Below, piece after piece: positions 7,661-16,793 of a stretch of DNA of 64,000 nt. The DNA lies in the NCBI GenBank assembly GCA_910586765.1, contig CAJUJJ010000011.1:1-64000 (forward strand), read 5' to 3'. The first letter of the stretch is position 1. Each line of letters opens with the position of its first letter. The notes beneath the pieces are model-generated. The model worked only from the letters and a program-made list of their open reading frames with translations, was not told the DNA's origin and searched no databases. Source of the stretch: an uncultured Clostridia bacterium. GTDB taxonomy: Bacteria; Bacillota; Clostridia; Lachnospirales; Anaerotignaceae. The translations under genes and the position numbers were made by a program.

Positions 7661-8656
7661 TTATTTTATATTTTTTCTTTTTTCCATAAACTCTGCAAAA
7701 CAACGCTCTATTTCTGAAATATCTGGTTGCTGTTCTACTGGTTTTCCTATTTCTGAAATTCCTTTTGCTCTCATTTCTTTTTGATATTCTTTTAGTGTTT
7801 TAGGCACTTTTGTCAATGTTTGAAATAAAGGCGACTGTTCCATATTTCCTGTAAAAGGCATAGGTAAATCATAATCTCTCACATGTTGTATATAATGCTC
7901 TATACCCATTGTTCCATATACTCTACATTTTTCTACCAAATCTAAATCTAATGTAATTACAGCAGCAGATGCTGTTTCTCCAGCCTCCCAAAGTAAAGTA
8001 CCCTGTGGGTCAATTACCATAGAATGACCATACAAATGGGTACTATGATGAAATCCTACAGCATTTGTAGAAACTAAAAAAGCTTGATTTTCTAATGCTC
8101 TCGCAAAATGAATTGGTCTATTTAATAAATATAATTCCTGTGGGTCAAGTGTCAATTTTACAAGCACTTCTGCTCCCATAAGTGTTTCATTTCTAGATAT
8201 TTCAGGAAAATTCAAATCATAACAAATTTGTACACCTATTTTTGTTTGTTTTTCTGGAATATCAAATACCACATATCTATTTCCTGCTTCCACCATATCC
8301 TCTACTGGTCGCCACGGCACCATTTTTCTATAGATGTCTACAAGTTCTCCTTTTGGATTAAATATTGGTGCAGTATTATAATATTTCCCTTCTGGCAATT
8401 CATCACTTTTTTCGCAAAGTGTGCCTGGTATTAAATAAATACCATACTTTTTTGCTATTTTTCCAAAATATTCTGTAATGCTGCTTGGAATATATTCTGG
8501 TGTAAAAGAAGAAATACTCTCCACTCCTACAATAAGTTCTGGTGTACGAAATCCACTCATTAAAGAAGCTACACTTTTTTCGATATATTCCAGATTTTCA
8601 GAGGTATATTCACTTACAGGCATTTGTATGATACCAACATTTAAAAATCTTCCCAT
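7661..8656 (-). CDS. Carbon-nitrogen hydrolase (nitrilase superfamily amidase)
   Basis: A 331-residue nitrilase-superfamily hydrolase that would cleave a C-N bond of a linear amide or ureido compound. The catalytic triad is visible: E46 (VGVESISSF), K111 (DIYRKMVPW) and C145 (GVQICYDLNFPE). The fold continues through FARALENQAFLVSTNAVG and a C-terminal tail ending KRKNIK. The start at MGRFLNVGIIQMP is favoured because this is the usual first strand of the fold; an earlier frame start has no ribosome site, although the GAGGG site here is rather distant (about 15 nt). It is next to a beta-alanyl-CoA lyase, so beta-ureidopropionase or omega-amidase activity is attractive, but formamidase-like and aliphatic amidase functions are equally allowed. 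Confidence 0.85.
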   Translation of the reverse strand: MGRFLNVGIIQMPVSEYTSENLEYIEKSVASLMSGFRTPELIVGVESISSFTPEYIPSSITEYFGKIAKKYGIYLIPGTLCEKSDELPEGKYYNTAPIFNPKGELVDIYRKMVPWRPVEDMVEAGNRYVVFDIPEKQTKIGVQICYDLNFPEISRNETLMGAEVLVKLTLDPQELYLLNRPIHFARALENQAFLVSTNAVGFHHSTHLYGHSMVIDPQGTLLWEAGETASAAVITLDLDLVEKCRVYGTMGIEHYIQHVRDYDLPMPFTGNMEQSPLFQTLTKVPKTLKEYQKEMRAKGISEIGKPVEQQPDISEIERCFAEFMEKRKNIK

Positions 8657-8784
8657 ACTATTTTTTTCACACCCTCTCACTGTAAAAAGACGAACGAAAT
8701 CAATCCGTTCGTCTATATTACAATACATTATATGTCTAAAATAATGAGTTGTTTTAAACCTTTAGCAATAAAGAATATTTTTTA

Positions 8785-9243
8785 TTATTCGCCTGGGTGT
8801 TTTCTGTCCATAAAAGAAGATTCTTGAGGGCCTCTTTGGTCTTGTTTTGCAATATATAAGCTACCTGTTGCTCTACCACATAATACTGGAGGTTCGCAAG
8901 CTGTTGCTGCTGTATGTGGTGTAGCTACACCTGACAAATCTGCATCTGTTCTATCTAATTGTGTAGCAACTTTCCATGCTTCAAATTTACAAGTATAAGA
9001 TTGATTTCCTACTTTTTCAATCCAGCCATGATATTCCATAAAGTCACCAACATATACAGGTGCTAAAAATTCTACTTTTTCATAGCCTAAGAATAAGCTG
9101 ATGTCACCATCTACATAAACCATAAGCTCTGTACCAACATCGCCCCATTGGTCAACGATTCTTGCACCATTTACCAAACCGCCTACATAATGTGCATCTT
9201 TTGCACTCATCATTAAATGATGTACTACTTTTTTACCTACCAT
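8785..9243 (-). CDS. acl: Beta-alanyl-CoA:ammonia lyase (acrylyl-CoA forming), hot-dog fold
   Basis: A 152-residue hot-dog-fold lyase that removes ammonia from beta-alanyl-CoA to give acrylyl-CoA, or the reverse. I recognise it from its strong likeness to the Clostridium propionicum enzyme: the start MVGKKVVHHLMMSAKDAHY, the stretch QWGDVGTELMVYVDGDISLFLGY, then GDFMEYHGWIEKVGNQSYTC, and the tail QRGPQESSFMDRKHPGE. Related 3-aminobutyryl-CoA ammonia lyases (Kal, lysine fermentation) share the fold and are the main alternative. The ATG follows AGGAGG. It has no CoA-transferase beside it, so activation of the substrate must be encoded elsewhere. It lies between a saccharopine-dehydrogenase-like gene and an amidase in a glycine-riboswitch operon. 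Confidence 0.9.
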   Translation of the reverse strand: MVGKKVVHHLMMSAKDAHYVGGLVNGARIVDQWGDVGTELMVYVDGDISLFLGYEKVEFLAPVYVGDFMEYHGWIEKVGNQSYTCKFEAWKVATQLDRTDADLSGVATPHTAATACEPPVLCGRATGSLYIAKQDQRGPQESSFMDRKHPGE

Positions 9244-9310
9244 ATTATTTTTCCTCCTTTAGTATACTTACATTTCATATTTTATATTTAGCGAATTATT
9301 TCGCTTCATA

Positions 9311-10567
9311 TCAATCTTCACAAACAACATTTTCTTTTATATCAATTTGATATGTAATATCCAATTCTTCTGCCCATTTTAAATATTGTTCTACTTGTTC
9401 ATCATCTAACATATCAGAAGAAATCAAACCTGTCTGTGTAATTTTATCATTTACAAATAATTTTGTAAACAAAAATGCTCCTTGTCCTGTCAAATACATT
9501 TCACCAGACATTTTTGCTTTATCATATGCTTCTACCAATCCTGGAGCAAATACATGCAAATCTACCATAATATTTTTGCCGTCTTTTTGACCATATGCTT
9601 CACAAACAAATGCACCTTCATCTGAAATTAAACCTTCATCAATAATTTCTTTAATTACTTCTGGGTCTTTTGGTGCAGCAGGTGTATGTTTTAATATCAC
9701 ATCAAATGGTACAACTTTTCTGCCATTAATTTCTTCTTCCTCATAAGAAAGTAAACCTGCTCTGTAAAGTGGTTCTGCAAAACGAATACCTACTCCGCCA
9801 TATTTAAAATAAGCATTTTTACAATTTTTGAAATATTTTTCTCTATTAAATCCAACATAAACAGGCTCGTCATGTGCGTGTTCTACTAATACAACTTCTT
9901 TATTTCCCATTTCAGGCCATGTTCTTTTTACTGGTCTGCTAAAAGGTGTTGTCCTAATCTGTTCACAGTTTTCAAAAGCATAAGCATCTTCTGCCATATC
10001 ACTTAAAGCAACCAATGGTGACCACCAATATGGTAAAAATCTTTTAGACTCTACGCCTTCATAAACCATCATATTGATTGTATCACATTCATCTAATTCA
10101 TTTACTGCTTTTCTTGCCATAACACACATTACGCCAGGTGCAGAACCTGTTCCAATAATTGCAGTTTTACCATTTTCAGCAAATCTTTTGCCATAGTCAT
10201 GATACATTATTTTAATGCCTTCTAACCAGCTATCTCTAGGGTCTGGGCAGTCAGCAATATTTTCACATGCTGCAAGGTCTTGATAATTTGCTTTTACACG
10301 AATAGCAGCCTCTAATACATTTACACCAAAATCTAATGGCATAACATTTACAATTAATTCGCAGCCTTGTGCTGCTTCTACAATAGCATCAATGCTTGAT
10401 GCGTCTACCTGTTTTGGTGTACCTTTTTTCATCAATTTACATACTGCCTCTGCCGCTGCTAAACTATAGTCTGCACAGATAATTTCTTGTATATTAGGTT
10501 CTTCATCTAGCTTTCTACAAATTGTTGAACCCTGTGCACCACAACCACATACCATTACTTTTTTCAT
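9311..10567 (-). CDS. Saccharopine-dehydrogenase-family oxidoreductase
   Basis: A 418-residue NAD(P)-dependent enzyme. The Rossmann nucleotide site is VCGCGAQGSTICRKL (residues 5-19), followed by EIICADYSL at the second strand and GTGSAPGVMCVMARKAV near 138-154. The C-terminal half is the saccharopine-dehydrogenase catalytic domain. The family includes saccharopine dehydrogenases, L-lysine dehydrogenases, carboxynorspermidine dehydrogenase and 3,5-diaminohexanoate dehydrogenase-like enzymes. The context (amino-acid permease, beta-aminoacyl-CoA ammonia lyase) points to oxidative deamination or reductive coupling of an amino acid. The ATG follows AGGAGG. The exact substrate is unknown. Confidence 0.82.
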   Translation of the reverse strand: MKKVMVCGCGAQGSTICRKLDEEPNIQEIICADYSLAAAEAVCKLMKKGTPKQVDASSIDAIVEAAQGCELIVNVMPLDFGVNVLEAAIRVKANYQDLAACENIADCPDPRDSWLEGIKIMYHDYGKRFAENGKTAIIGTGSAPGVMCVMARKAVNELDECDTINMMVYEGVESKRFLPYWWSPLVALSDMAEDAYAFENCEQIRTTPFSRPVKRTWPEMGNKEVVLVEHAHDEPVYVGFNREKYFKNCKNAYFKYGGVGIRFAEPLYRAGLLSYEEEEINGRKVVPFDVILKHTPAAPKDPEVIKEIIDEGLISDEGAFVCEAYGQKDGKNIMVDLHVFAPGLVEAYDKAKMSGEMYLTGQGAFLFTKLFVNDKITQTGLISSDMLDDEQVEQYLKWAEELDITYQIDIKENVVCED

Positions 10568-10627
10568 ACAAATTCCTCCTTATTATTTTGCTATTTTCAA
10601 TGTTAAAAAATTCGTCGCACTACATCA

Positions 10628-12334
10628 CTATTCTCTAGGTACAGCACCATGAAATTCTTCTATCATTTTATCAAGATGCTGTCTTCTTCCTTCTTCTAAT
10701 TCTTTCAGCTTTGGTTGTTCTGTTTTTTTGCCTATATATGTCATAGCTACGCCTACAACAAGCAATACTACACCAATTATAAAACATACTTGAACCATTC
10801 CATCAAAATTACTGAAAAGTCCGCTTTCATATTCTTCTAAATAGTACTCTGCTCCATATTCTCCTTCATAAAATCTAAAGAATAATGCTGCTCCAACAGA
10901 CAATGCACCAGAAAGTATCATATAGACTCCCATATTCATTAAATCCCCTAAATCTAATTTTGTTTTTGGATTGAGAGGATAAAGTTCTGGTTCATCTAAT
11001 ACCCTGCCTTTATAAACCCATTTACAAAGTACATAGGATACTAAACCGCCTATAATGACAATAAATCCTGTTACAAAATAATCTGTTCCATTTACATATA
11101 TTGCAAACAAACTAACAAGTATTACACAAGCTGACAAAAACCATAGTCCTAATTTTCCGCCAGGCATTACTGTAAGACCCATTTTTTTTCTTGCTTCCAC
11201 TGGATACAGTTTTCTGATTTTTAACACACAAGCAACCAACATTAAATACAAATATAATTGTATTGGATTTGTTGCCATAACAAGTGTTGTAAAATCAAAT
11301 TGACAAGTAATAATTGTAAAAATTGCTAACAGTATAATAGATACTGTAGGAATTCCTCTTTTATCTACTTTTTTCATGATTGGTGGAAACATATGGTCAT
11401 CTGCCATAACAAAAAATGCCCTAGAACCATGTGCTATGTAAGAACAAAAAATGGAACAATTTGAAATAATCGCTACAATAATAAAGAGTACCCCTGCCCA
11501 TGTACCAACGTGTTGTATTAATACATCTGCATAGCCAACAGCACCGCCGCCAGACTCAATAGACCAAGCATTCCATGAACCAATCGCTGCTAATGCTGCC
11601 AATGTAGGAAGAATGTATGATAATGCAATGATAGGTTGAGATAATCTCATAGCCTTTGGAATAATTTGAGGATTATCCATTTCTCCTGCCATATTTGACA
11701 TACATTCATAACCCATATACATCCATATAATAATCGCAACGCCTTCTCCTACAGAATGGAATAAGCCTTCTTCAGGATTGAAAAATGGTTGTATTGGATT
11801 GATATTCCAATTCATAAAACCAACTACTGCTACTGCTGTAAATGCAGCAACTACAAGTACAATAAAAAATGTTTCTAATCTTTCAAGCCAATCTAAACCA
11901 ATAATATTAACAATAGTAAATATAACAACTACGCCTATTTTTACAACATAGCTTCCCATTGGAGAAAGGTCAACTAATTTTGCAGCATAGCCTGCAACCA
12001 ATGCACAATATTCTGCTTGGCACAGCCATGTTGTGATTGCTGACCATAAACCTACCTGCCAGCCCCAAAATTCGCCAAAAGCTTCCCTCCCCCAAGAATA
12101 AACGCCGCCTTCTGTAGGAAATATAGAACCTAATTCTCCTACCATTTCACAAATAGGAAACGACCATATAAACGGGAAAATAATCAACATTGCTATTGTA
12201 ACACCTGGACCACTTGCTGCAATGGCTTCTTCAATACCAAAAGCACCAGCAGCAACAAATGAAAATATCAGTGCAACAACACCTATTGTCGACATTTTAG
12301 ATTTTTTTAATTCTTCCGTACTTTTTTGACTCAT
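10628..12334 (-). CDS. APC-family amino acid permease under glycine riboswitch control
   Basis: A 568-residue amino-acid/polyamine/organocation (APC) transporter with 12 or more membrane segments. TM1 has the family signature FSFVAAGAFGIEEAIAASGPG and TM6/7 the WMYMGYECMSNMAGEMDNPQ block resembling glutamate/GABA-antiporter-like members. The extra C-terminal part has two further membrane helices (about 488-505 and 527-548). The start MSQKSTEEL is supported by GGGGGGAAACTT. It is the first gene after a glycine riboswitch, so glycine or a related small amino acid such as beta-alanine or alanine is the likely cargo; direction of transport is not evident. Confidence 0.88.
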   Translation of the reverse strand: MSQKSTEELKKSKMSTIGVVALIFSFVAAGAFGIEEAIAASGPGVTIAMLIIFPFIWSFPICEMVGELGSIFPTEGGVYSWGREAFGEFWGWQVGLWSAITTWLCQAEYCALVAGYAAKLVDLSPMGSYVVKIGVVVIFTIVNIIGLDWLERLETFFIVLVVAAFTAVAVVGFMNWNINPIQPFFNPEEGLFHSVGEGVAIIIWMYMGYECMSNMAGEMDNPQIIPKAMRLSQPIIALSYILPTLAALAAIGSWNAWSIESGGGAVGYADVLIQHVGTWAGVLFIIVAIISNCSIFCSYIAHGSRAFFVMADDHMFPPIMKKVDKRGIPTVSIILLAIFTIITCQFDFTTLVMATNPIQLYLYLMLVACVLKIRKLYPVEARKKMGLTVMPGGKLGLWFLSACVILVSLFAIYVNGTDYFVTGFIVIIGGLVSYVLCKWVYKGRVLDEPELYPLNPKTKLDLGDLMNMGVYMILSGALSVGAALFFRFYEGEYGAEYYLEEYESGLFSNFDGMVQVCFIIGVVLLVVGVAMTYIGKKTEQPKLKELEEGRRQHLDKMIEEFHGAVPRE

Positions 12335-12484
12335 AAGTTTCCCCCCTTTGACTTTATATCGCAAAATATATTTATTTATATATCATCAAAAGGTTTCGCT
12401 GCAGCTAACCTCTGTTAAAAAGGTAATCATTTATTATATTTCATTTTTTTCATAAGTATTTATCAGCAATATCAAAAAAGTATA

Positions 12485-12537
12485 AAAAAAGACAGAGAAA
12501 ATCTATTATTAACATAATAAACTTTCCCTGTCTTTTT
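12485..12537 (-). terminator. Riboswitch-linked intrinsic terminator
   Basis: On the minus strand AAAAAGACAGGGAAA pairs with TTTTCTCTGTCTTTTTTT around an AT-rich loop. The 5' arm overlaps the last conserved block of the riboswitch's second aptamer, so ligand binding could block the terminator and turn the operon on. Confidence 0.8.
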
Positions 12538-12691
12538 GCCAGTTGGTTATCGCCTCATTGGCTCTATCTCTAAGATAGTCTTTCCAAGGTTCCGTCAAAC
12601 AGTCATTTGCTTTACCTGTCAGTTTCACTAAAGTGATGTTAGTTCTTTAGCTTTCCGCTTCGGTCTTCTTAATAAAAGAATGTTTCAGACT
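12521..12691 (-). ncRNA. Tandem glycine riboswitch
   Basis: Read on the minus strand, aptamer 1 spans 12691 to 12577: closing stem AGTCT/AGACT, the ACCGAAGCGGAAAGC block, a P3 region, the GACAGGTAAAG block, and GACGGAACCTTGGAAAGAC. The linker TATCTTAGAGATAG follows. Aptamer 2 (about 12576-12521) is short, with GCCAATGAGGCGA and CTGGCAAAAAGACAGG in place of the CCGAAG and AGGTAAAAGGAC blocks. The order of blocks, and in particular the GACG-AACC-GGA-AGA-linker stretch, matches the tandem glycine riboswitch of Vibrio cholerae from memory. P3 of aptamer 2 seems strongly reduced. It is followed by a terminator and an APC permease gene, a common arrangement. Confidence 0.85.
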
Positions 12692-13064
12692 GCTATCATA
12701 CGGCTTACATTTTCAATTTACATCTATATCAATTTTGACTTATTATCTCTCCATTCATTGTATTTATTATAATACAATAATGAATAAAAAAACAATGGTA
12801 TTTTTGCACAAAAACTTTGCTTTAATATTATTCTATTTTTACTATAATACCAATAAAATGATTATTTTAGTACAAATACAATATCTATTTTATAAAATAT
12901 AAAAATCATAATGTTACATTTATTATTCATATTGAATAATACAGTGGATTGTATATTGTATTTTCATATTTATAATATCTCTTTATTTGAATATTAATGA
13001 AAATAAATTATAGACGATAACATAATTGTATTAATATTTATTTTTATATTAAAGGGGCTAAAAA
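12692..13064. other. Divergent regulatory spacer
   Basis: The interval between the riboswitch and the GNAT gene. It must hold promoters for both directions. A near-symmetric element ATTGTATT-TATTAT-AATACAAT sits at 12757-12778. I see no gene; I could not choose a -35/-10 pair with confidence. Confidence 0.4.
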
Positions 13065-13517
13065 ATGAATATACACTTTGAAACAGTTACACCAAAAAAC
13101 AGAAAATCTGTAGAAGATTTATGTCTATTTCCAGAACAAATCAATTTTATAGAAAGTGCAGCAGATTGTTTAAAAGAAGCTGATGAAATTTCTCAATGGA
13201 AACCTGTTGCTATTTATAATGAATGTAATTTAATTGGATTTGCTATGTATGGCTATTTTAACGAACCGCTACCATATGGAGAGCTTTGGTTAGACCGCAT
13301 TTTAATTGACAAAAAATATCAAAAAAAAGGATATGGAAAAATAGCAATATCGGCTTTAATACAAAAAATAACAAAAGAATATGCTTGTAAAAAAATTTAT
13401 TTAAGTGTGTATGACATAAATAAAACTGCTATTCACATTTATCAAAAAATAGGGTTTTATTTTAATGGAAAATATGACACAAAAGGCGAAAAAATAATGG
13501 TTTATGACGTTTGCTAA
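13065..13517 (+). CDS. GNAT-family N-acetyltransferase (polyamine-type)
   Basis: A 150-residue GNAT. The core is LWLDRILIDKKYQKKGYGKIAISALIQ (about 75-101) with the acetyl-CoA binding QKKGYGK loop, then VYDINKTAIHIYQKIGFYFNG (about 126-146). The arrangement, including the PVAIYNECNLIGFAMYGYF strand pair, resembles diamine/spermidine acetyltransferases such as BltD. The ATG follows AAAGGGGC. It is transcribed alone, divergent from the glycine riboswitch. Substrate assignment to polyamines is tentative. Confidence 0.8.
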   Translation: MNIHFETVTPKNRKSVEDLCLFPEQINFIESAADCLKEADEISQWKPVAIYNECNLIGFAMYGYFNEPLPYGELWLDRILIDKKYQKKGYGKIAISALIQKITKEYACKKIYLSVYDINKTAIHIYQKIGFYFNGKYDTKGEKIMVYDVC

Positions 13518-13544
13518 TTCAAATAAATCAATTTCTATATGTAT

Positions 13545-13587
13545 ATAAAAAAGGCATCTGAATATAATATTTAGTTGTCTTTTTTTT
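13545..13587 (+). terminator. Weak terminator after the GNAT gene
   Basis: AAAAAAGGCATCT ... AGTTGTCTTTTTTTT forms an imperfect stem with a T run on the plus strand. Confidence 0.45.
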
Positions 13588-13736
13588 ATAAAATAATGAT
13601 ACTATAAATAAAAAATTTATGATATAATGATAAAAAAGTTACAGTTTTTTAGCTAACTTTACATATATAATGTAAAAAACTGACAAAAACATATACAAAT
13701 AAACTATATTTTACTTTTAAAAGGGAGGTTATATGT

Positions 13737-15269
13737 ATGACACCTATATCATTTAGTCCAGCATTAGGTTCTGCTTTCAACAGAACAAAATTACGTGACC
13801 CTGCACATATCTGCACATTTTCAGGAATGTGTTCTATGTGCACAGCAGACTGTATAGGCACTTGTGAAATTGGTCTTTCTGCTATACGTGGTGCAGATGC
13901 TGTTTATCCTACAACAACAGGAGATAACCAAGTTGCATCTGAAAAACGCTATCCCATTGATTACTCTCATTTTAACATTAATGGGCGTGTGTTCGGAGCA
14001 GTCGGTGCTGAAGCAAATTCTGACAAAGCAACTATTTATGATGTTAATTTAAAAACAAAAATAGGTACATTAAATCCTATAAAATTAAAACTTCCTATTG
14101 TATTGCCAGCATTGATTAAACTAAACTGGCAGGATTATTTTGGTGGTGCAGCAATGGCAGGTGTATTAACAGTAATAGGAGAAGGTGCTGTAACAAAAGA
14201 CTCTACATTACAACTAGAAAATGGTAAAGTTATACACTGTCCAAAATTGCAGGAGTTTTTAGACGCATTTCGAAAATATTATCATGGTTACGGACAAATT
14301 ATACTTCAGGTAAATGTTGATGATGATAGAATTGGTGTACCAGAATATGCTATTCAACAATGTGGTGCTGAAGCAATAGAATTCAAATTTGGACAATCTG
14401 CAAAAGGAACACAGCCTGTTAATCGCTTAGCAACATTGGAAGCAGCATTAAAAGCACAAGAACAAGGACTTTTAGTTATTCCTGACCCATCTGACAGTAA
14501 AGTACAAGAAAGATACAATGCTGGCTTTGGGGAAAATTTCCGTTCTTATGGAAGGCTGCCTATGTGGGACGAAAATTATTTGATACCAAGAATAAATGTA
14601 CTACGTGAAATGGGCTTAAAAAATGTATATTTTAAAATGGCTGGATATGACCCAGCAGATTTAGAACACGTACTTCGTATTGCTAGTGAAGCACAAGTGG
14701 ATTTAGTTACATTTGATGGTGCAGGAGGCGGCTCTGGATACAGCCCTTGTAAAATGATGAATGAATGGTGTTTGCCTACAGTAGTTATGCAAAGTTATTT
14801 AACAGAAATTATGGCACGCTTAGAAAAAGAAGGTGTAAAATTACCTCACATTGCTGTAACTGGCGGCTTTACAATGGAAGACCAAATTTATAAAGCATTT
14901 GCATTAGGTGCACCTTATTTAAAAGCTGTTGGTGTTTGTCGTGCATCTATGGCGGCTGCAATGAGTGCCAAAAAAGTAGGCGAGTTGCTTGAAGCAGGCA
15001 ATCTACCACCAGAATTAAAGCATTTCGGTACTACAAAAGAAGAATTATTTCCTGATTTGAGAGAATTACGTAATATTTATGGAAAGAAAGCAAAAGATTT
15101 TTCTACTGGTGCAATTGGTGTATATTCTTATTTAAACCGTATTGCATTTGGATTGAAACATTTTGCTGCTTTAAATAGAAAATTTGATATAAAATACATA
15201 GATAAAAGCGATATTTTCCCATTGACAAGAGATGCAAAAGATTTGATGGACGGTAAATGGCTGAAATAA
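13737..15269 (+). CDS. FMN-dependent glutamate-synthase-like enzyme (single GltB central/FMN domain)
   Basis: A 510-residue protein made only of the FMN/synthase part of glutamate synthase (GltS superfamily). It contains LPIVLPALIKLNWQDYFGGAAMAGVLTVIGEGAV, VNVDDDRIGVPEYAIQQCGAEAIEFKFGQSAKG (FMN-site region), DLVTFDGAGGGSGYSP, and ALGAPYLKAVGVCRASMAA. The N-terminus has a cysteine cluster (CTFSGMCSMCTADCIGTC, about residues 22-39) that may hold an iron-sulphur cluster. No GATase domain and no GltD partner is nearby, so true glutamate synthase activity is doubtful. The ATG follows GGGAGG; an overlapping upstream ATG is out of frame. Transcribed alone with its own terminator. Confidence 0.8.
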   Translation: MTPISFSPALGSAFNRTKLRDPAHICTFSGMCSMCTADCIGTCEIGLSAIRGADAVYPTTTGDNQVASEKRYPIDYSHFNINGRVFGAVGAEANSDKATIYDVNLKTKIGTLNPIKLKLPIVLPALIKLNWQDYFGGAAMAGVLTVIGEGAVTKDSTLQLENGKVIHCPKLQEFLDAFRKYYHGYGQIILQVNVDDDRIGVPEYAIQQCGAEAIEFKFGQSAKGTQPVNRLATLEAALKAQEQGLLVIPDPSDSKVQERYNAGFGENFRSYGRLPMWDENYLIPRINVLREMGLKNVYFKMAGYDPADLEHVLRIASEAQVDLVTFDGAGGGSGYSPCKMMNEWCLPTVVMQSYLTEIMARLEKEGVKLPHIAVTGGFTMEDQIYKAFALGAPYLKAVGVCRASMAAAMSAKKVGELLEAGNLPPELKHFGTTKEELFPDLRELRNIYGKKAKDFSTGAIGVYSYLNRIAFGLKHFAALNRKFDIKYIDKSDIFPLTRDAKDLMDGKWLK

Positions 15270-15361
15270 ATATAATGATTTTGAGTACAAATAACTATAT
15301 CAAATTATGTGTTTTGCTCAATTCTTAAATAGAATACAAAATACAATATATTTTTTATGTT

Positions 15362-15430
15362 AAAAACCTCCTGCTATGTTGTTATGAAGCTACTAAACTT
15401 TCATTTATATTATAGTAGGAGGTTTTTTTA
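15362..15430 (+). terminator. Terminator after the GltS-like gene
   Basis: AAAAACCTCCTGCTA pairs with TAGTAGGAGGTTTTTTT across a 37-nt loop; T run on the plus strand. Confidence 0.75.
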
Positions 15431-15491
15431 TTTCTAGTAGATATATCAAAACAGTAAAACATATAAATTCTTTTGTAGTGGTTTTTTATAA

Positions 15492-16793
15492 TTATAGTGC
15501 CAAAGAACAATCAACACGCTTTTTTAATATAAAAGCTAAAAAAGCAGACAATATCCTTGCAAAAACTGTACTCCACCAAATCATTATTTGTCCGCCAAAA
15601 AAAGGAGGCAATATCATCATAAGCACGAGCATAAGTACTGGCTCTATAAAAGTTAAAATATAAGAAAATGCACTTTTTTCTGTAGCATAAAAACTTGCTG
15701 TTGTAATACGATTGATAGCAACAAATGGAACAGAAACCAAAAATATAGGCATTATTTTTGCAATTTCTGCATTTACCTCACTTGATGCACCAAATAATAC
15801 TCCAACATATCCTTTTGTAAAATACATAATCATACAAGCAATAAAAGACAAAAATATTGAAAATTGATATGCTAGTTTTATTACACTTTTCATTTCATCA
15901 AAATTTTTCTCTCCGTAATATTGACTGATTAATGGCTGACTTCCATCTCCAACCCCCTGCAAAATTAAATAGATAATACATATTATATAAGCAATGCAAG
16001 CATAGCTAGCAACTGCTTTTTCTCCGCCATATGATATAGAAAAGCGGTTAATAATAATCAAAGATATATTTGGTGTCATAGCAAGCCCAAAAGGAGCAAT
16101 TCCAATTTTTATAATTGACATAAATACTATTCCAATTTTTGAAAACGGAATAGTTAATGTAAATTGCTTTTTATGTAATAAATAAATCAATACAATCAAC
16201 ATTGTAACGCATTGTCCTATCACCGTAGCCCAAGCTGCACCTGCTATACCTTTTTCAAACACCCATACAAATAAATAATCCAATATAATATTTGTAACAA
16301 ATCCTGCAATCATAGAAACCATTGCATAAAAAGAACCTCCATGATTTCGAATAAATGGAATAAGTCCTGTACCAATGATTTGTAATGTTGCTCCCAAAGC
16401 AATTACAGCAATATATTCTTCTCCTAAATAAAGCAGTTGTCCATTCGCTCCTAACAATTTCAAAAGTGAACTATTCAAAAAGAAAACCAAAAATGTTAAT
16501 ACAATGCTTAAAATAATAAACAGCCATAAAGCACCTGCTATAAATTCTCTTGCTTGTTTTTCTTTTTTATCTGCTTTATTGATAGAATAATAAATTGCAC
16601 CTCCCATACCAATTCCAGTACCTAATGCTTGTATTACAGCAACAATAGGATAAGCAATATTAATCGCCGAAAGTCCTGCATCACCTATACTATTACCTAC
16701 AAAAAAGCCATCTACAATAGTATAAATTCCTGATAGTGCAAAAGACAATACAGATGGTATAACATATTGAAAAAAAACTTTTATATTACGCAT
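15492..16793 (-). CDS. MATE-family multidrug/toxin extrusion transporter
   Basis: A 433-residue MATE transporter with 12 membrane helices. It shows the N-lobe signature (PSVLSFALSGIYTIVDGFFVGNSIGDAGLSAINIAYPIVA) and the equivalent C-lobe region (GVGDGSQPLISQYYGEKNFDEMK). It would export cationic drugs or metabolites in exchange for Na+ or H+ in the cytoplasmic membrane. Its first codons overlap the end of the MarR gene by 8 bp, so both are one transcript and the MarR protein most likely controls efflux. Confidence 0.92.
   Translation of the reverse strand: MRNIKVFFQYVIPSVLSFALSGIYTIVDGFFVGNSIGDAGLSAINIAYPIVAVIQALGTGIGMGGAIYYSINKADKKEKQAREFIAGALWLFIILSIVLTFLVFFLNSSLLKLLGANGQLLYLGEEYIAVIALGATLQIIGTGLIPFIRNHGGSFYAMVSMIAGFVTNIILDYLFVWVFEKGIAGAAWATVIGQCVTMLIVLIYLLHKKQFTLTIPFSKIGIVFMSIIKIGIAPFGLAMTPNISLIIINRFSISYGGEKAVASYACIAYIICIIYLILQGVGDGSQPLISQYYGEKNFDEMKSVIKLAYQFSIFLSFIACMIMYFTKGYVGVLFGASSEVNAEIAKIMPIFLVSVPFVAINRITTASFYATEKSAFSYILTFIEPVLMLVLMMILPPFFGGQIMIWWSTVFARILSAFLAFILKKRVDCSLAL

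Noticed and set aside
12521..12691. Lysine, SAM or T-box leader instead of glycine riboswitch
   Set aside because: A CCGAAG block also occurs in lysine riboswitches, but the AGGTAAA block, the two-aptamer layout and the linker fit only the glycine class; no T-box GGTGG sequence or specifier loop was seen.
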